Source of the DNA: Rachicladosporium sp. CCFEE 5018 | Taxonomy: Eukaryota; Ascomycota; Dothideomycetes; Cladosporiales; Cladosporiaceae | Assembly (NCBI GenBank): GCA_002077045.2 | Contig: KZ111157.1 | Coordinates: forward strand, 248,001 to 312,000 | Length of the DNA stretch: 64,000 nucleotides | Direction of reading: 5' to 3' | Part shown: one piece after another, positions 30,042-41,200 of the stretch | Numbering within the stretch: position 1 is the stretch's first letter | Layout of the letters: every line of letters begins with the position of its first letter | Notes under the pieces: model-generated | What the model saw: the letters and a program-made list of their open reading frames with translations, nothing else | Databases searched by the model: none | What the model was told of the DNA's origin: nothing | Translations under genes and position numbers: made by a program

Positions 30042-31688
30042 CTACTTCTTCCCACGCTCCCTCCTCCCCTCTAGAACCTTCATGATATCACCCATCGAAT
30101 TAGCATCGCCCTTCCGCTTCTTCGGCTTTCGCTGCTTCTTCTTCCCGCCTCCCTTACCACCTTCGTCCTCAGATCCCTCACCAGCAGCATCTTTCCACTC
30201 CGACAGCTTGACTTTCGTGCCATCGCCGTCCGCATCAGCCTCATCATCCAGTCGACTGCTGCCAAAGCCCATGTCCATGTCCTGGAGATCACGGTCATCG
30301 TTGGCGAGCATCTGAGCGCGCTTTTTGCGCTTCGCTTCTTCTTCCGCGGTTGCAGCTTCGGCTTCTGGGTTGGCGCCGGAGCGGAGAGGATCGAGTTTCG
30401 CGGCTTTCTTGATCACGTCTTGGATGCCTGCTATGCGGGTCTTGGCGTCGTCTTCAGGTGCTGAACTCGTATGGCCAAAATAGTTGCGTTTTGGTTCTGC
30501 TGAAGAGACAGCTGGAAATGCTGCCGGTGGAGCGATCGGCGGTGGTACTTCTGGTATGCCTTCGCCCTCTTCATCGGAGTCCAGATCGTCTGCTGCTGGC
30601 TCCGGTGGCTTGTCACGTGTAGGTACCGCTGCAGAATCACTCACATCGCTATCGTCATCATCATCTGCATCGGGAAGTGGATTGTAGTCCGCGCCCACGC
30701 CCTCGAAAATGTCGTCCTCCTCATCGTCCAAAACCTGCCCGTCGAGCCCGGTCACAGGGGTAAGTGCAGGTACCACCACATCGGCACCGAGCACCGCCTT
30801 ACTGGCGTGCGGTGCATGTAGTGCTACCTGCTCCTCCACAGTTGGAGCTTTGCGAACTCTCTTCATCACTTTGCCATCTTCGTCCACCGTTACTAGTATC
30901 TCTCGTCCTCTCGAATCGGTCTCCACCCTCGACATCTTCTTGCCGTCCACCTTCGCCCAGCGATCGTTAAGCTTCGGCGTAGCTGCATCTCGTGCCTCCA
31001 CAGCTGCCTTCCTCTGCGCCTTGAGCTCCGCTAGCAGATCATCCCTCGTCCTCTTCTTCCCAGACCCGTTTGCTGCCACCACGCCCTTCTTTTCCACTTT
31101 CTCCTTCTTCACCGGCTCGATGATTTTCTCGGCAGCCTTCTCTAGCTCATCCTCGAGATCCTCTTCTTCAACACGGGTAGCTTCCTCCTCCTTCTTGCCT
31201 AAGCCCATGACATCCTCCCCAGCCTTCACCCTCTCCAACAGCTTACGATCCAATCCCTTGATCAGATGCGTATTCTCCACGTTGCCACCAGTGATCTCAT
31301 CCCGTAATGCGAAGTAGACCTCAGGACTGATCTGGTCCAACTTCATCTGCTCCTCCAGCGCTTTCAGCCGCTCCGCCTTGTCGTCCACTGTTGTGTCCTC
31401 CGCGCGGGCTTTTGCGCGGTCAGTGTAATCAGCACCGAACTTCGTACCGCGGGGAGCGGACGCCTTGAACTTCTTCGTGGGTCGCAGAGCTGCATTGCGG
31501 TCACGAACTTGCTTAGCAAAGTCCACGCCAGCGCTGTTGTTGGAAAGGTTCCGCGGAGTCATGGGCACAAAGCTGGTCTTCTTCCCACCGAGAGCACCGC
31601 CATTCGTTCTACTCGATGGAGAGGCCGCAGACCCATCTTGCTCGGCCGATTTGCTCGCCAGCAGCTTGCGGAACTCCTCGTTGTTCAT
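30042..31688 (-). CDS. RED-like (IK/Smu-2 family) splicing factor, contig B copy
   Basis: A single-exon gene for 548 residues. The N-terminal part carries RED-family segments: FVPMTPRNL, the basic stretch with YTDRAKARAED, and ENTHLIKGLDRKLLERVKAG (about residues 30-165). The rest is a charged, mostly disordered region with Glu/Lys coiled parts and Asp-rich tracts (DADDDDDSDVSDS), plus a Lys-rich C-terminus (KKKQRKPKKRKGD) that could act as a nuclear signal. RED proteins belong to the spliceosomal B complex with SMU1. The partner copy (44339-45985) has the same length but differs at many residues, since it lies inside the high-divergence island. The gene is divergent from the GH43 gene, 415 bp away. 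Confidence 0.85.
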   Translation of the reverse strand: MNNEEFRKLLASKSAEQDGSAASPSSRTNGGALGGKKTSFVPMTPRNLSNNSAGVDFAKQVRDRNAALRPTKKFKASAPRGTKFGADYTDRAKARAEDTTVDDKAERLKALEEQMKLDQISPEVYFALRDEITGGNVENTHLIKGLDRKLLERVKAGEDVMGLGKKEEEATRVEEEDLEDELEKAAEKIIEPVKKEKVEKKGVVAANGSGKKRTRDDLLAELKAQRKAAVEARDAATPKLNDRWAKVDGKKMSRVETDSRGREILVTVDEDGKVMKRVRKAPTVEEQVALHAPHASKAVLGADVVVPALTPVTGLDGQVLDDEEDDIFEGVGADYNPLPDADDDDDSDVSDSAAVPTRDKPPEPAADDLDSDEEGEGIPEVPPPIAPPAAFPAVSSAEPKRNYFGHTSSAPEDDAKTRIAGIQDVIKKAAKLDPLRSGANPEAEAATAEEEAKRKKRAQMLANDDRDLQDMDMGFGSSRLDDEADADGDGTKVKLSEWKDAAGEGSEDEGGKGGGKKKQRKPKKRKGDANSMGDIMKVLEGRRERGKK

Positions 31689-32103
31689 GATGATGACGAT
31701 CGCTCGATTAGCAGAGCTTGCACGAGTCTGCTCGATCGTCCATCACGTACGCGACGGCACCATTGCTACCTTAGTCCGTGTTAGAGTTAGGATTGTTGAT
31801 CAGACGGACTGCAGTGACTACTTTGGAGTGATGATCTGCCACGTGAAAAGCGGGTCTGCTCTCCACGTCGGATGTACCTGCCAAGACAAAATTGATGTCA
31901 CTCCACCCCGCTACTCTTCCCCAAGCCTTCTCCGCACTTCGACTGTCCATGACATCCTACCCGGTGAGGTCCACGCTGCCATGATTAGGAGTATCGCAGA
32001 GTAATGAGGACGTGCCATGTAGTATAAGAAAGCCAAGTCTCAGAAACGTAGGTCAAGTCTTTTCTTCTGTGCAGTTGCAAGAATATTTTGCACTTCCTCC
32101 ACC
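31689..32103. promoter_or_regulatory. Divergent promoter, RED-like gene and GH43 (contig B)
   Basis: 415 bp between start codons. It contains a 36-bp block (31831-31866) with CACGTG that is identical in the partner copy although the surroundings differ strongly, and a TATA-like AGTATAAGAA at 32021-32030, about 75 bp before the GH43 start, also kept in the partner. Confidence 0.6.
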
Positions 32104-33443
32104 ATGCTCTACTCCCACATTTGCTTCGGTCTGGCGAGCCTGGCGTCGTTCGCAGTAGCTCAATCGAGCAACGCTGCCACCTACACCAACCCGATCTTGA
32201 ATGGTGTCGGAGCTGATCCGTGGGTGATCAAAGATGGGAATGTAAGCGCTGTACTGGATTCCGTCTTTGCAGCACAGGCTCACCAAAGCAGACTTACTAC
32301 ATGACCTACACGACGAGTACAAACATCACCATACTCAAGAGCAACAGCCTGACAGACTGGAACAATGCTGAAGCTGCTCTGGCATTCAACCCACCTGTGA
32401 GCCGATCCAGATGCAGCATAGAAGTCAGTCGCTGCTTACACTAAAATAGTACGGCTTCCCATACTCAACCGATCTTTGGGCTCCTGAGGTATGTTCACTA
32501 TTTCAGCGGCATACACTCCGACCGTACACATACTTACCGGGTATCCGTAGCTCCATAAAATTCAGGACAAGTGGTTTATTATATTTACTGCAGACCCGAA
32601 CTATGGTGCGTATCCGTCGACAGGGTATTAGCTCGCTACCAGAATGCACTGACATTGCTCGAAGACTCGCCACCGCCCGAGATTGACGCGTTCTGCCCCT
32701 TTAACTGCCCAGCGGTCTACCACCGGATGTTCGTCCTCGAGGGCAGCGGCAGTGACCCTTTCACAAGCAACTACACCATGAAAGGCGAACTCAATACCTT
32801 CGATCAGTTCGCAATAGACGGCACATACTTCCAGCACTCGACCGGATTATACCATGTGTATAGCTGCTGGTATGATAGCTTCTCTTCCTGGCCTGCTAAC
32901 TTGTGTGTGACCAAAATGAGCGATCCCTGGACCGTGACGTCCAACGTGACAGAACGCCAGGTCATTTCCGCCCCAACGAACCCCTGGGAGCAAACGCCGT
33001 ACGGCAGAGCCGTCAACTACCGCCTCGCATCGAACGAAGGGCCTCAGCAGCTCACCAACAAAAGGACAAACCAGACTTTCATCATTTATTCCGCCGCTCG
33101 CAGTGACAATCGCAACTACTGTCTGGGCCAGCTCGAGCTCATTGGCGACGATCCCATGAATCCGCAAGACTGGCGCAAGAATAACGACGGCTGTGTCTTC
33201 TACCAGAACCCTCTAGAGCATGCGTATGGCGTGGGACACGCTAGCTTCACTACCAGTCCAGATGGGAGTGAAGATTGGATTGTTTACCACGGTCTCGAAG
33301 CCACCAGCCCTGGCTGGGGAGGGCGAACCATTAGGACGCAGAAGTTTGGTTGGAATGACGATGGGTCGCCTAAGTTCCCCAGACCTGGGTATGGGCCGTA
33401 TGCTGTGCCGAGTGGGCAGAACGCTAGCATGGGGATGTACTGA
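32104..33443 (+). CDS. Secreted GH43 glycosidase (arabinanase/arabinofuranosidase type), contig B copy
   Basis: Five exons (32104-32241, 32292-32396, 32450-32488, 32551-32605, 32665-33443) encode 371 residues. The N-terminus is a signal peptide (cleavage near FAVAQ). The five-bladed propeller shows GH43 catalytic markers: Asp in NGVGADPWVIK (base), Asp in AIDGTYF (pKa modulator) and Glu in NEGPQQLT (acid). It is expected to hydrolyse arabinose- or xylose-containing plant cell-wall polysaccharides outside the cell; the exact substrate cannot be read from sequence. Many N-glycosylation sequons (NYT, NVT, NQT, NAS) fit secretion. The partner copy (46402-47738) has identical exon lengths but about 16% base difference in the first part of exon 5 and about 6% further on. 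Confidence 0.9.
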
Positions 33444-33830
33444 TCGTCCGACTGTTCGAAGCGTTGGACCAGCTTAACTTTGGACGATAACTCCGGTCTG
33501 CGATGGTAGCGCTGTCCAGGCCAATGAGACGTAGTTTTCCGTGCGACGAGGATGGCGATAGAGACACAATGGACAGATTAGTAAACAACGCCGTAGTCAC
33601 AGTAGCTAGTCCGCGTCATGACAGCAATCCTTCGTACTATACTGCATCGGAGCTCGGAGTAGTGTGAAGGTTGTTGCCGTTCATGGCGTGCCTGCATGCC
33701 TCGAAGTGTACTGCAGTACCGAGGGTAATGTGGTACAAAAGTATCGTACCTCCACCTTGTTGTGAGCTCATTCACAATCGCTGTGAAAGAATTCACTGTC
33801 TCTACTCTATCGATCAGAACTATCGCACCC
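33444..33830. other. Intergenic region, GH43 to monooxygenase (contig B)
   Basis: 387 bp between two same-strand genes. No coding region seen. Confidence 0.4.
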
Positions 33831-34573
33831 ATGGCTACTTCCGATCCACTATCGTCGCTTGAGGGTGACATGCTCGATGTCGCTCCTGGCGTTGAAGTAA
33901 TCAACGGAGACATCAAAGCTACAGATCACATTGAGCGACTGCCAAACGTGGCGAATGAATCAAACAAGTCATTACAAAATGGTCACACCAATGAGACAGT
34001 CAATTACAAATGTGATGTGCTCGTTGTTGGCGCTGGGTTTAGTACGTTGATAACAATGCCAAGCCAAATCCATCGCCGTTGCTGCTAACATTATGCATCT
34101 AGGTGGTATTACAGCCATCCATCGTTTCCGGAAGCTGGGTCTCCAGGTGAAGTGCTTCGAAGCCGGTGGAGATTTCGGTGGTGTCTGGTACTGGAATCGC
34201 TACCCCGGCGCCCGCGTCGACTCCGAAGCACCCTTCTACCAGCTCAACATCCCGGAAGTCTACCAAGACTTCACGTTCTCGCAGCGATTTCCTGGACATG
34301 TCGAATTGCGCCGGTATATGGCGCATATTGACAAGGTGCTCGGCTTGCGTCAAGACGTGACGTTCAACGCACAGGTTATCAGCGCAACGTTCGATGAGGC
34401 GAAAGGCTTGTGGACAGTGAAGACTGCTGCGGGCCACGAGGCGACGTGCAAGTACTTGATGCTGGCAAGTGGGCTGCTGCATCGGAAGTACACGCCCGAC
34501 TTGCCTGGACTTGACAGGTACAAGGGCAAGCTGGTGCACTCAGCGTCGTACCCGGAGGACCTCGACTGCACTG
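33831..34573 (+). CDS. Baeyer-Villiger-type flavin monooxygenase, 5' part, contig B copy
   Basis: Exon 1 (33831-34041) and the start of exon 2 (34103-34573), joined across a 61-nt intron. The junction gives the FAD-binding motif VVGAGFSGITA, followed by GGVWYWNRYPGARVDSEAP, typical of class I Baeyer-Villiger enzymes, and the fingerprint-like YKGKLVHSASYP. The contig ends after DCT. Its last 339 bp are identical to the first 339 bp of contig D, so the complete gene is this part plus 49468-50664, predicted at 589 residues. Exon 1 differs by about 19% from the contig C copy, whereas exon 2 differs by under 2%. Confidence 0.88.
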
Positions 34574-34673
34574 NNNNNNNNNNNNNNNNNNNNNNNNNNN
34601 NNNNNNNNNNNNNNNNNNNNNNNNNNNNNNNNNNNNNNNNNNNNNNNNNNNNNNNNNNNNNNNNNNNNNNNNN
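34574..34673. other. 100-N assembly gap 2
   Basis: Exactly 100 N, placed inside monooxygenase exon 2. The next base restarts inside ATG7 (equivalent to 20384), so the flanking contigs are overlapping versions of one region, not neighbours. Confidence 0.99.
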
Positions 34674-35165
34674 TTAGACCAGCAATGTACTGTGACGCGA
34701 CCTGGTATAGCTCCTCTAGCGTCAGCTCTCGCAGTCGAGCTGCTGGTATCGATGACCCAACACCGCCTCGGCGCCCGCGCACCTGCACCCGATGCGCCGC
34801 CTGCCGGTGCTGGTCCCAACACCATCCTGCCTGCCCCTCCGACTACACCGGGCTTCCCGACCTCTCATCCACTTGGCACGATTCCACACACCCTGCGCGG
34901 CTACCTGAGCACATGGCAGACGATCCGGATTACTGGCAAGGCTTACGACTGTTGTGCTGCTTGCTCTCCCGGGATACTAGAGCGCTACACGTCTGAAGGA
35001 TGGGACTTCGTGAAGCGTGCAATCGGGGAGAAGGGATTTGTGGAAGAAGTCAGCGGATTGGCTGAGGTGCAGAGGCAGGCCGAAGAGGCGGCGCGGTTGA
35101 TGGATGAGGATGGCGCAAGCGGAGAGGATGGATGGGGCAGTGAACGGGAGGGAGAGATGATTTGA
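34674..35165 (+). CDS. ATG7: ATG7, 3' fragment, contig C copy
   Basis: Starts inside the catalytic cysteine motif ([11 protein letters not shown]) and runs to the stop. It matches 20384-20875 with a few changes (QITGK to RITGK, RYKSE to RYTSE, SEGEG to SEREG). It lacks the whole N-terminal and adenylation region because the contig begins here; it is not an independent gene. Confidence 0.88.
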   Translation, partial: LDQQCTVTRPGIAPLASALAVELLVSMTQHRLGARAPAPDAPPAGAGPNTILPAPPTTPGFPTSHPLGTIPHTLRGYLSTWQTIRITGKAYDCCAACSPGILERYTSEGWDFVKRAIGEKGFVEEVSGLAEVQRQAEEAARLMDEDGASGEDGWGSEREGEMI

Positions 35166-38100
35166 GCATCTTGGCAAATTACGCTGAGAAAGAGAGCATC
35201 GCTTCCCTCACTTCCGGCATCGATGACTGGGTGTATGAATATTGCAGGCCGCTCTTCCTGTGCATCGGTAGACCGAGAGTTCGCAATTTTTGTACACTGC
35301 CGCACAGCTGCTGACATTTCTGGTCCCAAGCCGCGTCTACCGTAACCAGCAGCTATGATGAGATGCGGCGTCACGCCGCAATTGCGCCTATGTAAAGTTA
35401 CTAGGCACCAAAGCCTGTCCCTGCAAATTGCAGTCCCGTGACCATCATGCAATGCACACTTCTGGGATAAGTGCAACTCTCACCAGCGCCTCCAATCCTG
35501 CTCTGCGCAACACAAGCCTCGGCTGTGGTCGATTAGAAAGTCAATGCCTCATCCCACGCCATGCTACCGCAGGTCTTCTCCATACACGAACTCTAGCGCA
35601 TCTGAAACAAATTCTACCAAATTAAAGAAGTGAGGCGGCCACGTGCGGAGACTCTTGCCGACCCGTCCCCGCGGGCCAAAGACCAAGAATTGCGATCGAC
35701 AAACGGTCTGCTGATGTGCTCGAGTCGTGGAAGACATCTCGATACCAATTATACGATGAAATACGAAAGCCGATGCTAGATGTGGCGGCGGTGAAGCGAG
35801 CGCCAAACCCCACGCCCAGCGCAAGATGCGGCTTGATATGTGCCGCGACGGCATCGCCTTGCCGCGATTGCCGGTGAAGGAGATGACTGCGAGGCTTTGA
35901 TTGCTCGCCTTGCAGTGCTTTGGGTGGAGAAGTCACCTAGCAGTCGATGCGCGATGGTTCGTGTTGGAGATTCGAAGCGAAGAAGGTTCTATTGTTGTTC
36001 CACAGAGTTTATGTGCCGAATTGATGACGAGAATGCGATCAAGTAACGGTAAGATTGAGTTCGTCTCGCAGTCAATTACCCGTCATGGGATGTACATTGG
36101 TGACCGCCTTCATGCGGTGCTACGAGTCAACGAAGGAGATCCGCCGCGCGGGTTAACATGTCGAGATGTGTGCTCGATTGGCCTGTCACCTGTGGCATGC
36201 AGTGAGTTCGAATCCCACCGCCACGTTGCAGCGCAAGCTGTGGCATTGAGTTTGATGGACCTGAATCGGGCAGCGCTCGGGTGGAATTTATTACGATTGA
36301 GGACGATCTCGATATCATATCGGCGCAAGTCGACCCAGGATTGTTCACAGTGATCAATGCAAATACGGCGTTCGCAGCGTGAGGACGTCCCACGATCTGC
36401 TTGACTCTACCCATGTCCTCATTGAATATACCGACCATGCTCAAACCGACTTCTTCAAACGCAGATGGTGAGGTCTACGGCTCATAACCTTCTGTCGAGT
36501 CGACTTACGGAAACCTTCGCCATGATTCAAACCTGCAGTGGTAAGGAGAACGGGTGATCCATCCACTCCTTCTAGAAGCCGCGCTAGCCCACCATGGCTC
36601 TCATGTCCGTGTGTCTGCCGGTCATAATCTGAGCAAGCGCCCACACACCACGTGGAAGCCCGCGAAGATCATAATCATAGCGCGAACTGATAGCGGTGAG
36701 GGTGAAACCGCGTGATGGGGTCAAACACCGAGATTACTCCCGTTAGTGTCGATACCGCTCGATAGCTATAATCTATCGTGGCGGTGCGATGCAAGGCGTA
36801 AGTGGGGCCACATGTGGGAGATCACCTGAAGCACTGCTGCAACTCGACAGATGCGGACTGACAGCAGATTGGAGTAACACGACTTCAACATCTCGTTTCC
36901 AGCTACCAGGCTCTGCGAAGAGTGAGCTCGAAGCGCGAAGCGGGGGCATTTCCACTTCACTCGTCACGCCATGGAGCAAGAGCCGTATACGATGCCATGG
37001 TCCACGCAGACACTTCGCGCCAAACGTTGGTCATAAATAACACTGATGACATGCAAAGCTTGAGCTTCTCAGCATGAGACTCCAGCGACCTCAAAGGCCT
37101 TTAGCCGGCGAATGTTATGCGTCGCAAATCTTGTACCACACTATCGGGTACCCAGTCAGCCGCTACGCGAACGAGGCTCTTGACAGGTCAGATCTCGTAA
37201 GGATGAGCAAAATGCGAGCGCAATGAATCGCAACGTCGCAGCTAAATGGTGAGCACTGTCCGCATGATCGCGGTGCAACATCTGGTTGATGCGCTGGCGA
37301 TGTCGTGTCCACTACCCAAGTGACTGGCATCGCGATTCGGACGCGGGTCGAGGTGCGGTCTGTGGGCGCACACGTGGTCGTACAAGGGTTGCATTCTGCA
37401 GCAGCAAATCCTACGCTAGAATGTGCCTCCGATGCTTCTCCTAATGCCCCTGCCGAGATGCTGATCAGCGCTGGACAAGGCTGTGAAGGCATTGGACCGA
37501 GCGAAGCGAGCTTCGAGAAGAAGTGCGCCAGGAGACTGGGACAAGCGAGAAACGTCTTCACAGCAGGGCTGCATACGGCGAAGATCGCTGCCGAGTCTCG
37601 TGGTGTGAGTTAATGGTCTGCTCGATACGACAGTGTGTCCATGCGTGATATCGCCGTCGGGCCGTGTACGGACGGCTTGCGATTAGACTTCGTTGGCGTG
37701 ATCAGGCGGTGCTCCCATGACAAAGTGCCGTTGCGATATTGAGATAGGCCGAGCAGCATCGCTGCGTACCGGCATGTGTCTTCGTCCCACGTTCTGCTAT
37801 TCCCAGCAGGCCCCCTCACAGCGGCGCAGTACGTCTAGCGCTTGACAGGGTTCCTGGTCATTCGACTCGAGATTGCTACTGCGATCGACAGTGCCGCAGG
37901 GTGCTGCGTCCAGCGTCGTTTGCCGTGGTGTGGGTGAGACGAGAGCAGACCAGACCTCGCGCGGCCCTTGCTCTTCGCTCTGCCCTGCTCGCTGCCATCA
38001 GTGCGCTGCCATCCCCTGCTCCTGGCGCTACCGCCGAGTTCCGTCTTGTGCTGTCTCATCAGCGCCGAAGCTTTCTCGAGCCCGGCCGCGAGATTGGGCA

Positions 38101-38261
38101 AAGGCGAGCTTGCTCAGTTCGGCAGGAGAGGCTAGTGACAGAGTCGCGCTCCGAGTGTCAGGGCCGGCACAGGCACCTTGCCCCCGCAAACCCGACCACC
38201 TCCCCCCGAGAGGTAGTCCTGATCTGCCCTGACCGCATGGCTACACGCTGCTCCCGACATA
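35166..38261. other. 3.1-kb gene-free region upstream of the Zn2Cys6 factor (contig C)
   Basis: Equivalent to 20876-23962, with substitutions and small indels spread through it that disrupt the short frames. No gene supported. Confidence 0.55.
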
Positions 38262-41200
38262 ATGGACACTGCCAGACGCCCTCCGCCTCCAGGTGCTCCT
38301 CCTCCTCCCATTGACCCTCGCGGCCCTCCTCCTCCCCCGCCCTCCCACTATACCTCGCAACAACCCAGCTACTACCCTCACCCGCCGCCACATCCCGCGC
38401 AGTCGCCGTATCCAGCGCATAGTGGTCCACCAGGGAGCGCGCCGCCAGGCCAAGTCCACACGCTGCCGCCGATCCACGGCTACTCTGCGCCATACCCTCC
38501 AGGACCTGGCCCACCGCCCGGGGAGGGACCTCACCAATTGCCTCCCGTTCGGCACCCTTCGCACGGCTACTACGACAGTCGAGATCAGCAGGAATACCAC
38601 AAGTACAACCAAGCAAGCCGATCCGGCCATGCTACACCGGCGCCGGTGAACAGGTCGTATTCCCACGACTCGACCCATCAACAGCATACTCCCACCACGC
38701 CGGCGCAACCAGGTGCCTACCCGCCGACCTCTGCGCCAGAGGCTGGCCCGCCGCCGCATCACATGGATCATGGATCGCAACATGGCTACCCGCCGACGAA
38801 TGGCATCCACTCCAATGGGCACCCGCCGCCACCTCCGCCTCAACACTACGACCCACACCCTCCTCACCCGATGACGCCTAGCGTAGATCAAGGCTATGCC
38901 TACCCACCGCCGCAACACCAAATGTATCCACCGCCACAGTACGGACCACCTATTGCTGCTTCCTACAACACGCAAGCGCGGAAGAAGCAAATGCGTGCCC
39001 AACAGGTGAGGTCACTTTAATGTCGGTGACGGACTTTGCTAACGTGTGCAGGCCTGCGAACAATGTCGACAGAGGAAGCAGAAGTGCGATGAAGGCACGC
39101 CATGTTCTTTCTGCAAAGAGAGCAATCTTAGCTGCCAATATCGCGACACACCTCCTGCAAAGTAAGTCACCATGCGTGCGGTCTAGCCTGCGGAGCTGAC
39201 AGTGCTTAGGACCGACAAGAATATGGAGAAAGTGATCGAGATGCTTACAGAAAACGCGGACATGGCGAGGTCTAATACGCAGACCTTGACGAAACTTTCT
39301 GCGACTGTACAAGATTTCGATTCGCGCCTGCGACGCATGGAAGATAACCGCGGCAACACCGTCGGCGGTGCAGAGGACGAAATCGTTTACACAGAAGAGC
39401 TGGCTCAGCCGAAACGACAGAAGAATCTCGACGACCATCGTACAGCTCCTCACAAATTGATCTTGCTCTGGCCTAGTCTGGGACCTCTGTTCGCGGCAAC
39501 ACAGGATAAACTCACCGACGGTTACGTGATGGAAGCAGAGGATCGTGGTCTACCCCGGATCTACGGAAGAGGCGAGGGTATCGACGAAGAAGATGGCACT
39601 CGACAAGGCGGCACTCACAGCCCAGCACGTACTGAGGAGAGTTCGCCCGAGACGTTTCCACCCACACCTCCCGATGGGCAGTGGGGCTACGGCTTTGCTT
39701 CGCAGCAGTATCTTGGCCAGGACCCAAGCAGATCGCAACCTTATCCTGCAGGTGGTCTGAAACCTGATGGGACACTCGACCTGGATGCTACCACTATTGA
39801 CGCCCTGTACAACAGCTACGTCAAGCACATGCACATCATGCATCCCTTCTTGGACGAGAAAGGCACGAAAGAGCTTGTCAGAAAGTTCAGTGCTCGATAT
39901 AGCCCTGGCAGATCTCGGCTGCAAGGTAGTCAATTTGTGGGAGGCATCGGTGGCAACGAATCAGATCGACCGCTGAAACGACAGCGCTCGAATGGTCCGA
40001 GTGCCACCTCGGAGTCTTATCCAACTCGAGTTGTGCAGACTGAGCGATCACCTGGCAACGCGATTGTGTACCTGGTACTGGCACTCGGCAAGATCTGCTC
40101 GCACAAAGAGCAACTGCCTGGCGTGGTGCAGGACAGAGTGCTCGAGTCGAACCAGGTGCTGGCACACTCGATCACTGGTAATCCGGGCTTTGCAGACAGC
40201 TCTCCGATGTCCATGAACATCAAGCCTTCGCCTTCCTCCCCGAATCTCACGCCAAACAACCTAGCGACACCACCGGCGCACGAGAATGGTGCGCGGGCAG
40301 AAGCACGCAGTCGACGCTCTTCGATCGATGGTGCGCCCTCATCGACGTCGCCGCGGAACATGGATGTCATACCCGGTATGGCGTACTACGCCAAGGCTGC
40401 AGAGATTCTAGGTGATCAGGCTGACGGCAACGATCTCATTCACGCACAGATGTTCTTGCTTGCAGGGCTCTACAAGGGACAGCTGGCACGTGTCATTGAG
40501 AGCATGAGCTGGATCACGATGGCGGGCAGAGTTATCCAGATTCTACTCGACAGATACAAGCTGTACAACCACAACTACTGGACTGCCTATGGCGACATCA
40601 AAACCATCCACAAAAGCGATCGGGAAAGGATCAAGAATAATCGACAAGGTCGCATCGTACTTGCTGCGTGGACATGTTTACAGCTCGAAAGTGACATCCT
40701 GGCAGAGTTGCGATTTCCATCCAGTGGAATACAAAGCATCGAGAATCTGTTAGTCATGCCGCTCAACTTGCGAGACGAGGACGACTCCGAAGCATACACC
40801 GAGCTGCAAGATGTGAATGATCAAATGGTTTTGATCTTCTACACAGCACAGATGTTCTTGCGCAGGCGTCTGAATCAGATACATCGGGAGATGTACGGAC
40901 CGGAATGCATGGAGCAGACTTTGCCTGAGGTGAAGCAGATCTTGATCGGCCACGTGACGGTGATCGAAGAATGGCGGAAAAGGCTTCCACCGCCATTGCA
41001 GTGGAAAGATGACGACCCACCACCAAAGGAGATCCTACATGCCCGACTGAGAGCGAAATACTGGGGCGCCAAGTACGTCGTCAATCGCGTCTTCCTGGAC
41101 TATGCTCTACACATCATGTCGCATGTTGCAGAGAAACGACGGGTCGAAGACGTCGCGTTGGACGTGCGAAATCAGCCACGAGACCCAGCAGAAGTGCATC

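Larger units (their letters stand above)
20384..34573. repeat. B copy of the B/C duplicated block (partner 34674-48877)
   Basis: About 14.2 kb from the ATG7 3' part to monooxygenase exon 2 recurs at 34674-48877 in the same order and strand, with the offset moving from 14290 to 14304 through small indels. Both ends of the repeated segment coincide with N gaps. Divergence is uneven: about 1.5-3% over most coding sequence I compared, and 10-19% in 30.02-34.10 kb. Confidence 0.93.

Noticed and set aside
30709..31317. 202-codon Ser/Thr/Phe-rich plus-strand frame
   Set aside because: Antisense shadow of the Glu/Lys/Asp-rich RED-like gene; the same shadow appears in the partner copy.
36200..36235. 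tRNA-like GTTCGAATCC-type stretch
   Set aside because: The flanking stem pairs imperfectly, no matching acceptor or anticodon arms are seen, and the partner copy near 21905 has lost the pattern.
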